Virus record (IMG/VR): IMGVR_UViG_3300031759_000004
Span: 1-64,000 of that record
Source of the DNA: a virus
DNA length: 64,000 nt
Reading direction: 5' to 3' (one strand)
The stretch's first letter is position 1. The number at the start of each line of letters is the position of its first letter. This document shows, piece by piece, positions 14,739-23,361 of this stretch. Made by a program: the position numbers and the translations under genes. The notes beneath the pieces are model-generated. The model worked only from the letters and a program-made list of their open reading frames with translations. It made no database searches and was not told the origin of the DNA.

Positions 14739-16016
14739 ATGAACTATCCCGAGAACGTGCTGCAAGTACTGAAGAAATACCGCATCCTCAAGCCGGACGG
14801 CACGTGGCGCACCAGCGTCCTGCAAAGTCCGCCCTCCAGCCCGCTGGGACCTGGGCCGATCCTGGCCGAGGACGTGATCAAGCGCCTGGTGGCCGCCGAC
14901 TCCACGCCGGACGGGAAGTGGCTGGATTGGATTTTCTACCAGGCGGCGGGCGGCGAAAAGGGCGAGCAGATGCGCGAGGGGGCCATCAGTCAGATCAGGG
15001 AGCGCTTCATTGACGAGCGCAAGTACGGCTTTCAGCACCCGGACACCAAGGAGTACGTGCCGCCGGTCAGCGCCGAGGCGGCCACGGCCCGCTGGAACGC
15101 CATGGAGCCGAAATTCCGCGACATCATGTACGTCTGCGACCAGGATTCGGTCACCAAGCTCAACACTTTTGGCTACTACCGCAACTGGCCGGGCAGCGAC
15201 CGCATCTACGAAAACGTGGTCTCGGCGGTCACCAATTATCAGGCTCGCTTCAAAAAGCTGCTGCGCATGAACAAGGAGATGGCCAAGGAGGACAAGCCGC
15301 CGCTGCCCATTGATCCGGCGGACATCAAGACGGTCGAGGAGATGGTGAACATCACCAAGAAAGTGGAACGCTATTTCGGCAGCAAGAAGGCGCGCGAGGA
15401 CATCCAGCTCAGCAACCACGGCGAGCGTCAGGACGGCCTGATCTACGCCGACGACTACGTGGAGGTCCTGGTGCCGCTGACCTGGGCGGCGGCGGTCTAC
15501 TACGGTTACGACCAGTGGGCCTGGGCCAACCGCGAGCAGTTCGACACTTTCATCAGCTCGGAGGACGCGCCGGACTACAAGAACGAGTGGAAGCAGCGCA
15601 CCACCGGCGGCAAGGTGTACGTCTACATCACGTTCCGGGTGCCTGCGCCGGTCTGGGTCTCGCGCAAAAACGGAAAATTCAACTGGCACGAGCTGACCAG
15701 CCTGGCGCTGGAGCTGAACACCGCCGAGATGCGCAAGCTGGCCACGACCAATCCGGACACCTGGAAGGTTTGGGACGAGGAGAACCGCAACACCATGACC
15801 ATCCGCGACGTGAAGCAGATGCTGCTGGACGAGCCGACCCGCCAGGACCCGCAGGATGACGAGCTGCCCATCCGGCGCGGAGCCAACGTCTACAAGACGC
15901 CGGAAGAGGCCCAGGCCGTGGTGCAACATCTGGATATGGCGCTGAAAGCCATCGTGGACTGGAGCGCCAAATTTGACCCCAAGACGGTTAAGCGGGATGC
16001 TATGGCCCTGGACTGA
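14739..16016 (+). CDS. Unknown protein, paralogue A (flanks phosphatase)
   Basis: 425 aa. It shares length, order and many blocks with 16505-17692: K[KI]YRI near residue 13, W[LI]DWIFYQA near 65, FGYYR.WPG near 145, APLTWAA near 245, and a C-terminal HLDMALKA.VDW / FDP block. Here a segment with ERKYGFQHPDTKEY is also present, shared with 11042-11692 but absent from the paralogue. No known family is recognised and no catalytic motif is obvious. The gene ends 2 bp before the phosphatase gene, so the three genes form an operon. Confidence 0.7.
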   Translation: MNYPENVLQVLKKYRILKPDGTWRTSVLQSPPSSPLGPGPILAEDVIKRLVAADSTPDGKWLDWIFYQAAGGEKGEQMREGAISQIRERFIDERKYGFQHPDTKEYVPPVSAEAATARWNAMEPKFRDIMYVCDQDSVTKLNTFGYYRNWPGSDRIYENVVSAVTNYQARFKKLLRMNKEMAKEDKPPLPIDPADIKTVEEMVNITKKVERYFGSKKAREDIQLSNHGERQDGLIYADDYVEVLVPLTWAAAVYYGYDQWAWANREQFDTFISSEDAPDYKNEWKQRTTGGKVYVYITFRVPAPVWVSRKNGKFNWHELTSLALELNTAEMRKLATTNPDTWKVWDEENRNTMTIRDVKQMLLDEPTRQDPQDDELPIRRGANVYKTPEEAQAVVQHLDMALKAIVDWSAKFDPKTVKRDAMALD

Positions 16017-16018
16017 CT

Positions 16019-16498
16019 ATGATACCAAACCTATTACAGGTGGACAAAGGCATCTGGCGCGGCGGCCAGCCGGAAACGGCGGTGGACTGGCAGCAGCTGG
16101 CCCAGGAACTCAAACTGGCGTTCGTGCTAAAGCTGAACGTGGCTGACAATCCCCAGATACCGGAGCCGGGGGCGACGGTCATGGGCATGAAGGTGATCTA
16201 CATGCCCTTGGACTGGGTGGAGCAGACTTTCGGCGAACCGCCGATAGACTACCTGGTGAAAACCAGCGAGCTGATCAACACCTGCCGGTTGCCGATGCCC
16301 GATGGCGGCGTCTTCGTCCACTGCACGCACGGCCAGGACCGCACCGGCGTGGTTGTCGGAGCCTACCGCGTGCTGTCGCAAGGCTGGACGAAGGAAGCCG
16401 CGTACAAGGAGATGCTGGACAATGGCTTTCACCCGCTTTTACGCGGCCTTTGCTGGGCCTGGGACGCGCTGCCGGACAATCCGACAAGCCGTAGTTAG
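16019..16498 (+). CDS. Dual-specificity / tyrosine phosphatase-like protein
   Basis: 159 aa. The signature HCTHGQDRTGV near residues 100-111 is the CX5R active-site loop of cysteine phosphatases; the preceding strand is GGVFV. The general-acid loop may be near MPLDWVEQTFGE (residues 61-72). The family removes phosphate from Tyr/Ser/Thr, or from RNA 5' ends or lipids in some branches. The N-terminus (QVDKGIWRGGQP) is typical of small atypical DUSPs. It is sandwiched between two paralogous unknown proteins with gaps of 2 and 6 bp, suggesting they are its partners or substrates. Confidence 0.85.
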   Translation: MIPNLLQVDKGIWRGGQPETAVDWQQLAQELKLAFVLKLNVADNPQIPEPGATVMGMKVIYMPLDWVEQTFGEPPIDYLVKTSELINTCRLPMPDGGVFVHCTHGQDRTGVVVGAYRVLSQGWTKEAAYKEMLDNGFHPLLRGLCWAWDALPDNPTSRS

Positions 16499-16504
16499 CC
16501 TGGT

Positions 16505-17692
16505 ATGCCCTATTCCCCGCTCGTCACGCAGGTTTTGATCAAGTACCGGATTTACATGCCCAACGGTGCGCCGTACCTGATCAAGATCGAGGGTCAGTTG
16601 GTGCCCAAGCTGGAGCCTGATGTCATCGACCGCCTGGTGACGGCGGACCGGTCGCACGACCAGAAGTGGATCGACTGGATTTTCTACCAGGCGGGCGGCG
16701 GACCGGAGGCGGAGGCGAAGCGCGAGCGCGCCCTGGCCAGCACCAAGCTGGAGTTTTTCCGCATGGGCGCTCGGGACGGCGTGCCGCAGGCCACCTTGGA
16801 CAAGCGCTGGGCGCGCCAGGAGCCGATTTTTGCGGACTATCTGATCTCCGCGCCCGAGGACAAGCTGGAGTACTTTAAGGGCACGTTCGGCTACTACCGG
16901 GAATGGCCGGGCCGCAACCATGTCTACGAAACTATCGAGCGGAGTTTGACGGAATTCCAGTCCAACTTCCGTCAGGTTGTCCGCCTGGCCCGGCTGGAGC
17001 CGGAGCGTGACATCGGCACCAAGCCGGAGGATTTTCACACGGTGATTGAGCTGATGCAGACCGTGTCCCGGGTGAAGCGCTTTTGGAAGTTCAACGAGAT
17101 CAAGACCTCGGCGCACCCGCAGCGCAAGGACGACTTGATCTACGACGACGAGGTGCTCCACGTCATTGCGCCGCTCACCTGGGCCGCTTCCGTGAAGTAC
17201 GGCCACCCGGCCTGGCTGCTGTCCGATCCGAACGAGCTGGAGCGCAGCCGCAGTTCCGTGGCGGACTATTCGCCCTGGACGTCGGCCTACCAGACCGGAA
17301 ACGTCTACGTTTTTCTGAACTTCAAGGTGCCCATGCCGGTGGCGGTCAACCTCAAGGGCAACGACTACGAGCATTCGTCCTTGCAGATGGTGCGCCTAAA
17401 CTTGCATCGGGATCAGTTGAAGGGCCTTGGCGACCACAACAAGTGGGAGGTTATCACGGAAGCCGGGGACGAGGGTACGGTGGAGACGCTGAAGCAAACC
17501 ATCCTGGCCGAGCCTACGTACGAGATGACGCCCGAGGAGCAGGCGCAACCGTTTAATCGCGGAGCGCGCCGGATCAAGACGGAGGACCAGGCGCGGCACA
17601 TCATCCGCCACCTGGACATGGCGCTGGCTGCCGTGGCGGAATGGGCGGCGCAGTTTGACCCGCGCACGCTGAAGGTAGACCCGTACAACTAG
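16505..17692 (+). CDS. Unknown protein, paralogue B (flanks phosphatase)
   Basis: 395 aa, paralogous to 14739-16016 along its length (WIDWIFYQAGGG, TFGYYREWPGRN, VIAPLTWAAS, IIRHLDMALAAVAEWAAQFDP). It lacks the GFQHP segment of paralogue A, whose place is taken by a divergent block (FFRMGARDGVPQATL). Tandem duplication with divergence around a phosphatase gene is the best explanation. The stop TAG lies in a CTAG shared with the stop of the convergent gene 17689-18390. Confidence 0.7.
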   Translation: MPYSPLVTQVLIKYRIYMPNGAPYLIKIEGQLVPKLEPDVIDRLVTADRSHDQKWIDWIFYQAGGGPEAEAKRERALASTKLEFFRMGARDGVPQATLDKRWARQEPIFADYLISAPEDKLEYFKGTFGYYREWPGRNHVYETIERSLTEFQSNFRQVVRLARLEPERDIGTKPEDFHTVIELMQTVSRVKRFWKFNEIKTSAHPQRKDDLIYDDEVLHVIAPLTWAASVKYGHPAWLLSDPNELERSRSSVADYSPWTSAYQTGNVYVFLNFKVPMPVAVNLKGNDYEHSSLQMVRLNLHRDQLKGLGDHNKWEVITEAGDEGTVETLKQTILAEPTYEMTPEEQAQPFNRGARRIKTEDQARHIIRHLDMALAAVAEWAAQFDPRTLKVDPYN

Positions 17693-18390
17693 CCGGTGGC
17701 CTGCTTGACGATCCGTTGGATGATTCCACGCAAGGCGTAGGCCACGCTCTTGTCCCGCACTTCTTTCAAGCCGTTCATCACCAGTGCCGCCAGGGCGACG
17801 CCAAAGTCAGCCCCAACCTCCGCCGGGGCGTAAGCGCTGACCAGCGGGATCAGCGAGTGGTATTTCTTCCGGTTGCAGTACTCCGCCGTGGGACCCCAGC
17901 TCTTGATGTCGACGCCTTCGCTGTCACCGTAGCTGATGTTGTTGGCCAGGAGGGCGTTGACGATGTTGATGTAGACGAGCCGTTCGACGCTGTGGCCACG
18001 GTTCGGGTAGGCTTCCAGCACGTCGGTGTACTGGCTGCTGCGGGCGCGGATGGCCGCGTCGCCCAGCAAGGTGTCCGCCTGGTTGATCGCCTCCTCGGTC
18101 GGCAGGTCCAGCTTCTTGTCCCAGACGGATTTTCCGCCCGTCCCGGCGCGCTGCAACAGCAGCTTGCCGAATTCTCGCAGCACCAGGGCCTCGGGGGCCT
18201 TGGATTCCCGCAGCGGCGGGTACAGGCTGATGCCCATGTCGCCGTTGGCGGAAAGCGCCGCGTCGGTGCCGCCAGCAGTTTCGTGGGCGGACCACTCGAT
18301 CTTTTTCCAGGTCTGGTTCAGCAGGTCGGCCAGCGGGCACTCCTCGATGTGCTTGCTGGCGCTCCGAATGATGTCTTGGTACGTTGTCAT
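17689..18390 (-). CDS. Hypothetical protein
   Basis: 233 aa from ATG 18390 (MTTYQDIIRSASKHIEEC), which overlaps the upstream stop as TAATG. The open frame further upstream is a shadow of the neighbouring gene. Mostly helical; segments such as ALVLREFGKLLLQRAG and ALRGIIQRIVKQATG have no known family. It is the last gene of the minus-strand operon from 25526 down. Confidence 0.6.
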   Translation of the reverse strand: MTTYQDIIRSASKHIEECPLADLLNQTWKKIEWSAHETAGGTDAALSANGDMGISLYPPLRESKAPEALVLREFGKLLLQRAGTGGKSVWDKKLDLPTEEAINQADTLLGDAAIRARSSQYTDVLEAYPNRGHSVERLVYINIVNALLANNISYGDSEGVDIKSWGPTAEYCNRKKYHSLIPLVSAYAPAEVGADFGVALAALVMNGLKEVRDKSVAYALRGIIQRIVKQATG

Positions 18391-19499
18391 TAGTTTATGC
18401 GGCAGGCGACGAATCCCTTGGGCAGGTCCGTGGAGTTGTGATCGTAGCTGGCCAGGGTGTTCTGCCAGCCGTCGTTGGACACCACGTCCTCGGCCACTTT
18501 GCGGTCGTCTACGTCTACCAGTTCCAGGGCTTGTTTGCGGGCGTCTCTGCCGTACACGTCCTCCAGCCATTCCCACGGATCGACGTTTGGCTTGGTTTTT
18601 TCGATCCAGTTGTCCACGATGCTGTTCAGCTGGGCGACCCGGGCCTTGTTGGCCACGCGCGGCTCGCCGTTCTTCTTAAAGAACACCAGGTCGTCGCTTT
18701 CAATCTCGTCTTCCTCCACCATCTTTTGCAGCTGCTCCTCGTAGTCCATGTTGTTGACTTCGTCGCCGTAGTCCTCGTACGGGTCGCCAACGGCCTGCGC
18801 CAGTTTTTCCTTGTCGATGTAGTTGGCCAGGAAGTCGGCCCCAAACATGTCCGGTTCGTCGCGGACATCCTGGGCCACCCGGTCGACGGCAATCTTGCGG
18901 GCGGTGTCGTCGTCCTTGAACACCCACCACTGCTCGCGGCCATAGTCGACAACGAAGTTGGTGGTATCGTCCGGTGCGTTCTCGTCGTAGTCGCCGTTCG
19001 TGTCGTTAATCTCAAGCTCGTCCAGGTTGCAGTCCAATTCCTGGGACAGGCCGTAAAGGGCCTCCTGCACCCAGCTGGAAAATAGAATCTGGCTGATGGC
19101 CGCCCAGGGGTCGGCAGCCACGGCGGCGTCAAGGGCCGCTTCCTCGTCCTCGGGCGCGGTCGGCTCGGGCGCTGGCTCGGGATTCCCGGGCGGCAGCGGC
19201 ACCGGCGGCTCTTCGTTTTCCTTGACGATGTCGGCCAGCGGCTTGACCTTTTTCTCCGGCTCATGGATCACCTGCCGAATCTGCTTTTTGATCTTTTCGG
19301 TCTGCTCCAGCGAGCAGTCGTTGCAGAGCCGGTTGCGTCGGGCGTCGGCCAGGGTCTTGAAGCCGCCTTGCACGTGGCTGCACCCGGGGCACTCGGCGTA
19401 GTATTCGACGCTGTCCGGGTAGAGCTTCAGGTCCGCGTAGATGCCCGCGTTGCTGTGCTGATCCGTTGTCGGACGTTCGCGTTCAAGCAGGGAGATCAT
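18390..19499 (-). CDS. Acidic protein with N-terminal zinc-ribbon-like Cys pairs
   Basis: 369 aa from ATG 19499 (MISLLERERPTTDQ). Two Cys pairs (CPGC near residue 34 and CNDC near 58) could form a zinc ribbon. The rest is strongly acidic, with a Pro/Glu linker (PLPPGNPEPAPEPTAPEDEE) and long Asp/Glu-rich helices. Acidic low-complexity proteins in phages often act as DNA mimics or scaffolds, but nothing proves this. It overlaps its neighbours at both ends (TAATG downstream, 17 bp upstream). Confidence 0.6.
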   Translation of the reverse strand: MISLLERERPTTDQHSNAGIYADLKLYPDSVEYYAECPGCSHVQGGFKTLADARRNRLCNDCSLEQTEKIKKQIRQVIHEPEKKVKPLADIVKENEEPPVPLPPGNPEPAPEPTAPEDEEAALDAAVAADPWAAISQILFSSWVQEALYGLSQELDCNLDELEINDTNGDYDENAPDDTTNFVVDYGREQWWVFKDDDTARKIAVDRVAQDVRDEPDMFGADFLANYIDKEKLAQAVGDPYEDYGDEVNNMDYEEQLQKMVEEDEIESDDLVFFKKNGEPRVANKARVAQLNSIVDNWIEKTKPNVDPWEWLEDVYGRDARKQALELVDVDDRKVAEDVVSNDGWQNTLASYDHNSTDLPKGFVACRIN

Positions 19500-20076
19500 C
19501 TGGGTTGGCACGCTTGCGGCGCTTGGTGGGGTAAACCGGCTGAGCCTGCATGACGAGCGTTCCGTTGGCGAGGATGGTGTCTCCGTCTGTAAATGGAAGC
19601 ACGCGCTGATCTCCCCACGCGCCGGATTTGGAGCCGTAGTTGCACCAGAATAAATTCCAGTTGTACGCGTGCTCTTTCCTCGGCTTTCGGCCAAACACGT
19701 GCCAGCCGCCGGGAGCAGCCCAGTTGATTCGTTCCATCGTGGTCTTGCTGCAAAATCCATCCGTGGCGACAGTGACCTTGTTGGTATTGTCTACGGTGAC
19801 GACGTACGTGTTGTGGTACTGTAGCGCGATGTGTTCTGCGTCTACCTGCACCAGCTTGGTTTCCGTGCCTTGGACCCGCTTGCTCTGGCGTCCGTTAAGC
19901 CGTTCGCCCCACCTTTGCCAGAGAAACACCGGACTGCCCGGCAGCATGAAGGGCACCTTGCCGGAAACGTACTGGGTCAGCAGCTTTTCTGGGTCTGGGT
20001 CAACAGGTGTAGCGGCTGGGTCGACGGGTTGCTCGTCGTCCAGCAGCATTTTGGTGATGGCGAAAGCATTAAGCAT
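19483..20076 (-). CDS. Hypothetical protein with N-terminal LLDD tag
   Basis: 197 aa from ATG 20076. The N-terminus MLNAFAITKMLLDDEQP followed by DPDPEKLLTQY matches the tag found on many proteins here (x-I-x-x-[LM]-L-[ED], then DP..L..Y). The C-terminal domain contains GGWHVFGRKPRKEHAYNW and a beta-rich end. No family recognised. It overlaps the upstream gene by 8 bp. Confidence 0.55.
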   Translation of the reverse strand: MLNAFAITKMLLDDEQPVDPAATPVDPDPEKLLTQYVSGKVPFMLPGSPVFLWQRWGERLNGRQSKRVQGTETKLVQVDAEHIALQYHNTYVVTVDNTNKVTVATDGFCSKTTMERINWAAPGGWHVFGRKPRKEHAYNWNLFWCNYGSKSGAWGDQRVLPFTDGDTILANGTLVMQAQPVYPTKRRKRANPDDLPA

Positions 20077-20662
20077 TGGGTACGGCAGCGCCAACCATGC
20101 GAATTTCGTTGGGGTTGTACTCGCGGTCCATGTGGGGCTTGTTATTGCCGAAACTCAAGCGGTAGCGCCCGTCCTGGCCCACGCTGGCCACTTTGCCGGT
20201 GTACGTTTTTCCGTCGTCGGTGACCATCGTGTCATCCCCGATCTGCGGGGCCTTGGGCGGTTGCGTGGTCGGACTGACAGGCGTCGGCGTCCGGGGTTCG
20301 ATGGGCGCGCCGGTCATGCTGGAGCCGGGTGAAGCCGGGCTGGAAAGTCCCATGCCCGCCCAGGCTTCGCGCATGCCTTTGGGCATGGCCTGGCCGCACT
20401 TTTCATCGTCGCACGGCTCGCACTCGCAGGCGCACTCGCCGCACTTGGGGCACTTGCACGCCTCGGTGACTTCCGACAGCTTGCCCTGATTCAGGTTGAC
20501 CATCAAGAAGCCGGTGTCCATGTCCGGCACCAGCCAGTTTTTCCGCAGGGCTTCCTGCACGCCGTCGGGTCCGATGGCGGAGATCAGCTCTCCCGTCGTG
20601 ACGACTGGGTTGGGCCGGAGGCGGCGCTCGCTGATGTAACGGGCAACGTAGATCGTATTCAT
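20069..20662 (-). CDS. Cys-rich protein with C-terminal beta domain
   Basis: 197 aa, MNTIYVARYISERRLRPN. A Cys cluster CKCPKCGECACECEPC near residues 70-85 could bind zinc or iron. A Pro/Thr linker follows, then a C-terminal KOW/Tudor-like strand pattern (DGKTYTGKVASVGQDGRYRL). The start follows GTATTTAGTTCATA, one of the recurrent start elements. Function unknown. Confidence 0.55.
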   Translation of the reverse strand: MNTIYVARYISERRLRPNPVVTTGELISAIGPDGVQEALRKNWLVPDMDTGFLMVNLNQGKLSEVTEACKCPKCGECACECEPCDDEKCGQAMPKGMREAWAGMGLSSPASPGSSMTGAPIEPRTPTPVSPTTQPPKAPQIGDDTMVTDDGKTYTGKVASVGQDGRYRLSFGNNKPHMDREYNPNEIRMVGAAVPNA

Positions 20663-20675
20663 TATGAACTAAATA

Positions 20676-20978
20676 CTAGAAGTAGCCTTGGCGCACCATG
20701 GAGAGGAAACTGGGATCGCTATCGTAACGAGCCAGCACCGCTTCGGCCTCGGCAAAGGTGTGGGCGGAGCGCAGGCTCCGCAGGTCGGCCTGGGTAAAGT
20801 CTGGATTGATCCAGCGGATGTAGCCCGCTGCCTGGCGCTTGAACTGGCGCAAGATGTCCGCCTCTTTCGCGGCGTTCTCCTGGCCGATGGCGCTGGCGTA
20901 CTGGGCGAACAGGCGCTCGGGATCGTCCGGCGGCGGGCCGCCGTTAAGCAGGGCGTCTACAATCTGGCCAGCCTTCAT
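20676..20978 (-). CDS. Small helical protein with IVxxLL N-terminal tag
   Basis: 100 aa. The N-terminus MKAGQIVDALLNGG, then DDPERLFAQY, is a clear copy of the recurrent tag. The remaining 75 residues are helical (FKRQAAGYIRWINPDFTQ). The start overlaps the upstream stop as ATGA. Unknown function; the tag suggests a shared destination or partner. Confidence 0.6.
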   Translation of the reverse strand: MKAGQIVDALLNGGPPPDDPERLFAQYASAIGQENAAKEADILRQFKRQAAGYIRWINPDFTQADLRSLRSAHTFAEAEAVLARYDSDPSFLSMVRQGYF

Positions 20979-21163
20979 GAACGGTCCAGCAGGCGGCTGA
21001 CGATGCTTTCAGCCGTAGGCTTGGCGTCCTCTTTGTCCTCTGCCGGTTCAGCTTTGTCGGCCTTGTCGGCTTTAGCCGTTTTGCCGCGCAGGTGAATCTT
21101 GCCTTTGTTCTGGCAGAACCCGCAGGTGCAGCCTTTCTTGTGTGCTTCGTTTAATCGGCTCAT
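20975..21163 (-). CDS. Very small Lys/Ala/Glu-rich protein with C-terminal tag-like end
   Basis: 62 aa. N-terminal Cys pair (CTCGFC near residues 12-17), a charged KADKADKAEPAEDKED linker, and a C-terminus AESIVSRLLDRS that resembles the IVxxLLE tag but at the wrong end. It sits in the middle of the minus-strand operon with ATGA coupling downstream. Confidence 0.55.
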   Translation of the reverse strand: MSRLNEAHKKGCTCGFCQNKGKIHLRGKTAKADKADKAEPAEDKEDAKPTAESIVSRLLDRS

Positions 21164-21166
21164 ACG

Positions 21167-21910
21167 TTAAAGTTCGCCAACGTCGGTTTTCTCGTCGGGC
21201 ATGTCTTCCGGGTTCAGCTCTTCGCCGCCCTCGCCGCCAGGTTCCGGTGAACCAGGCTCTGCGCCGGGTGCGCCTTCTTCGCCCGGGGGAATGTCGCCGG
21301 GACCGCCAGGGCCGCCGCCTTCAGGGCCACCAGGTGCGCCTTCAGGGCCGCCTTCGGGACCGCCTTCGGGACCGCCAGGACCGCCCGGAGGTCCGCCTGC
21401 GCCGCCCATGCCGCCACCGCCGCCGCCACCCTCGCCGCCAGGGCCGCCCTTCTCGTCCGGTCCAAAATCAGGACTCATGGGCGGCCCGCCACCGCCGTGG
21501 CCACCACCGCCGCCCGCGTACGGATCGTTTTGGTTCATGTCCACGTCGCGGGGCAGCTCTTCTTCGGAGGCGATCAAGACCCGCAACTGATCCCTGAGCG
21601 ACCGGAAGTAGCTGGCCAGGTTCCAGGTGTCTACGGACAACATGTCCGCCGCCGCCTTCAAGGTGTCCAGAATCTCCCGGTTGATGGACCCGGTGATCTC
21701 ATTGCCGCGCCAGATTTTCAGGAATTCGCGCAGCTTGTCCGCGTACGGGAAGTTGCGGCCCTTCTCGGCGTCGTCGAGCAGGTTCTTGAGCTGCCCTTCG
21801 ATCTTGCCGTGCCAGCGCACCACTGATTTTCCGTCAAAGGTTTCAGCCAGGCCCGACAGCAGGCGCAGCCTGGCGTATTCCTGGGATTCGTAGTCGTAGG
21901 CGGTATTCAT
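21167..21910 (-). CDS. Protein with Gly/Pro-rich C-terminal low-complexity tail
   Basis: 247 aa. Residues 1-125 are a helical globular domain (LLSGLAETFDGKSVVRWHG). Residues about 130-247 are nearly pure Gly/Pro/Glu (runs such as GGPEGGPEGGPEGAPGG), with an acidic end. The tail is probably disordered and could be a flexible linker or a phase-separating segment. No family recognised for the head domain. Confidence 0.6.
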   Translation of the reverse strand: MNTAYDYESQEYARLRLLSGLAETFDGKSVVRWHGKIEGQLKNLLDDAEKGRNFPYADKLREFLKIWRGNEITGSINREILDTLKAAADMLSVDTWNLASYFRSLRDQLRVLIASEEELPRDVDMNQNDPYAGGGGGHGGGGPPMSPDFGPDEKGGPGGEGGGGGGGMGGAGGPPGGPGGPEGGPEGGPEGAPGGPEGGGPGGPGDIPPGEEGAPGAEPGSPEPGGEGGEELNPEDMPDEKTDVGEL

Positions 21911-21916
21911 AGTCGA

Positions 21917-22438
21917 TTAAAAAATAAAGCGTGCCCGATGCTCGTGGAACAGGTCCAGCTGATTCGGGTCTGGCGGCGGTGCCGGAGGGGCGTCCGGATC
22001 ACGCTGTACCGGGCCGTTTTGAATTGTAGACAGCTGGCGCTTGCGGGCCTCCTCGGCGGCAGCCGCCTCCCGCTCGCGGAAATCCGGGACGGTGGACCAC
22101 TCGTCCGCGTTGTTCTGGTCGATGTAGCCGTAGCTCTTGAATCCGATTTTGATCGGTATCTTGAATTCGCCGGGCCGGGACTTCCAGGTCTTGGTGGCCC
22201 CGTTGCGCCGCGCCTGGTACGGTGCGCCTTCCACGCCGCGCTTGCGGCTCTTGTAGCGCTCGGTGCGGTGGTAGAAAGTGTTGGCCGAGTGGCAGTTGTA
22301 GGCCGTGATTTTACCTGTCGACGCCTCCTGGTGCATGGCGTCGATGAAGTGGCCGGGGTCGACGTTATCCAGCTCTTCGGTGTTGTCGAATTCGTCGGCT
22401 TCCAGCAGCGCGCTGACAATGAGGCTAGCGTTTGCCAC
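21917..22438 (-). CDS. Hypothetical protein with IVxxLLE N-terminal tag
   Basis: 173 aa from GTG 22438. The start is chosen because it puts the tag at the N-terminus: M-A-N-A-S-L-I-V-S-A-L-L-E-A-D, then NVDPGHFIDAM, just as in 27948 and 52079. It overlaps the upstream gene by 14 bp. The rest has Arg-rich stretches and ends in a short acidic/Pro tail. Function unknown. Confidence 0.55.
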   Translation of the reverse strand: MANASLIVSALLEADEFDNTEELDNVDPGHFIDAMHQEASTGKITAYNCHSANTFYHRTERYKSRKRGVEGAPYQARRNGATKTWKSRPGEFKIPIKIGFKSYGYIDQNNADEWSTVPDFREREAAAAEEARKRQLSTIQNGPVQRDPDAPPAPPPDPNQLDLFHEHRARFIF

Positions 22439-23351
22439 GGCTGTCTCCCCGGCGCTTGCGCATGCGCTCCAGGCGCTTGTTCCAGTCCACTTTGGGCTGT
22501 GCGGCTGGAACCGGCGGGGGACCGTCAATCGCCGGAATGGCTCCTGCCGAGGTCATCTCCAGCAGTGACTCAGCCACGTCTTTGGGCGTGCTTTTGCTGC
22601 CGGGATTGGCCTTGTAAAACTCGCGCGACCGGAGCGACGAAGATTTGGGATAGGCCAGATCGCCGCCGCAGTGGGCGCAGCAAGCCTTGTTGCCGACGTA
22701 CTTGGCGGAAGTCGCTTTCTGGCAGGATTTGCACCAGTGGCCGCCCAGCTCATGCAGGATGGACTCGCTGGTTTTCTTGCTGCCTTTGGGTGTGCCTTCG
22801 GGCTGTTTGCCTTCGGCTTCCTTGCCGACGCCTTTTTTGTGGTCGTCGCTGGTCTTGTCATCAAACTCGACCGGATTCATGTCCTCGTCGTGCTCCGGCT
22901 CCGTGGCCGCAAATTTCTGGGCGTCCTTGAGAATCTTCTCCAGTTCCGGGGCTTCGTCCTTGTCGGACGGGTCGTTGGTGGCGATCTCGATGAAGCTGAT
23001 CAGCATGTCGGCAGGCTCGAAGGACATGGCCAGGTCGCCCGACTTGGCAGGCACCCAGCCTTTGGTGGCCAGGGTGTGCAGATTCTCCGGGTCAAAGAGT
23101 TTCTGGACGCTGTGCTTGTACTCCAGCGGGTCGTCGAAATACAGCTCGGCGCTCGACGGGCCAGCTTCCAGCTTGCCGCCGATGTCCAGGTCCTTGAGCA
23201 CCGTGGCCAGCGGCTGTTTGTTGGCCACCATCTCCTCGGTTTCTTTTTCGGCAGCTTCCTCGAACAACTGCACGATCTGCTCGCCCAGGCCCGGCTCAGA
23301 AGCGGACACCGCCGACTCTCCGAACAAAAATTTCAGCAAATTGGCTCTCAT
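22425..23351 (-). CDS. Protein with zinc ribbon
   Basis: 308 aa. A zinc-ribbon pattern CKSC then CCAHC (near residues 211-235) follows a Lys/Glu/Ser-rich linker. The N-terminal half is acidic and helical. Near the C-terminus DVAESLLEMTSAG again resembles the tag. No enzyme motif seen. Its place in the operon beside a DinG-like helicase suggests nucleic-acid work, by context only. Confidence 0.55.
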   Translation of the reverse strand: MRANLLKFLFGESAVSASEPGLGEQIVQLFEEAAEKETEEMVANKQPLATVLKDLDIGGKLEAGPSSAELYFDDPLEYKHSVQKLFDPENLHTLATKGWVPAKSGDLAMSFEPADMLISFIEIATNDPSDKDEAPELEKILKDAQKFAATEPEHDEDMNPVEFDDKTSDDHKKGVGKEAEGKQPEGTPKGSKKTSESILHELGGHWCKSCQKATSAKYVGNKACCAHCGGDLAYPKSSSLRSREFYKANPGSKSTPKDVAESLLEMTSAGAIPAIDGPPPVPAAQPKVDWNKRLERMRKRRGDSRGKR

Positions 23352-23361
23352 TACGCCTTAA

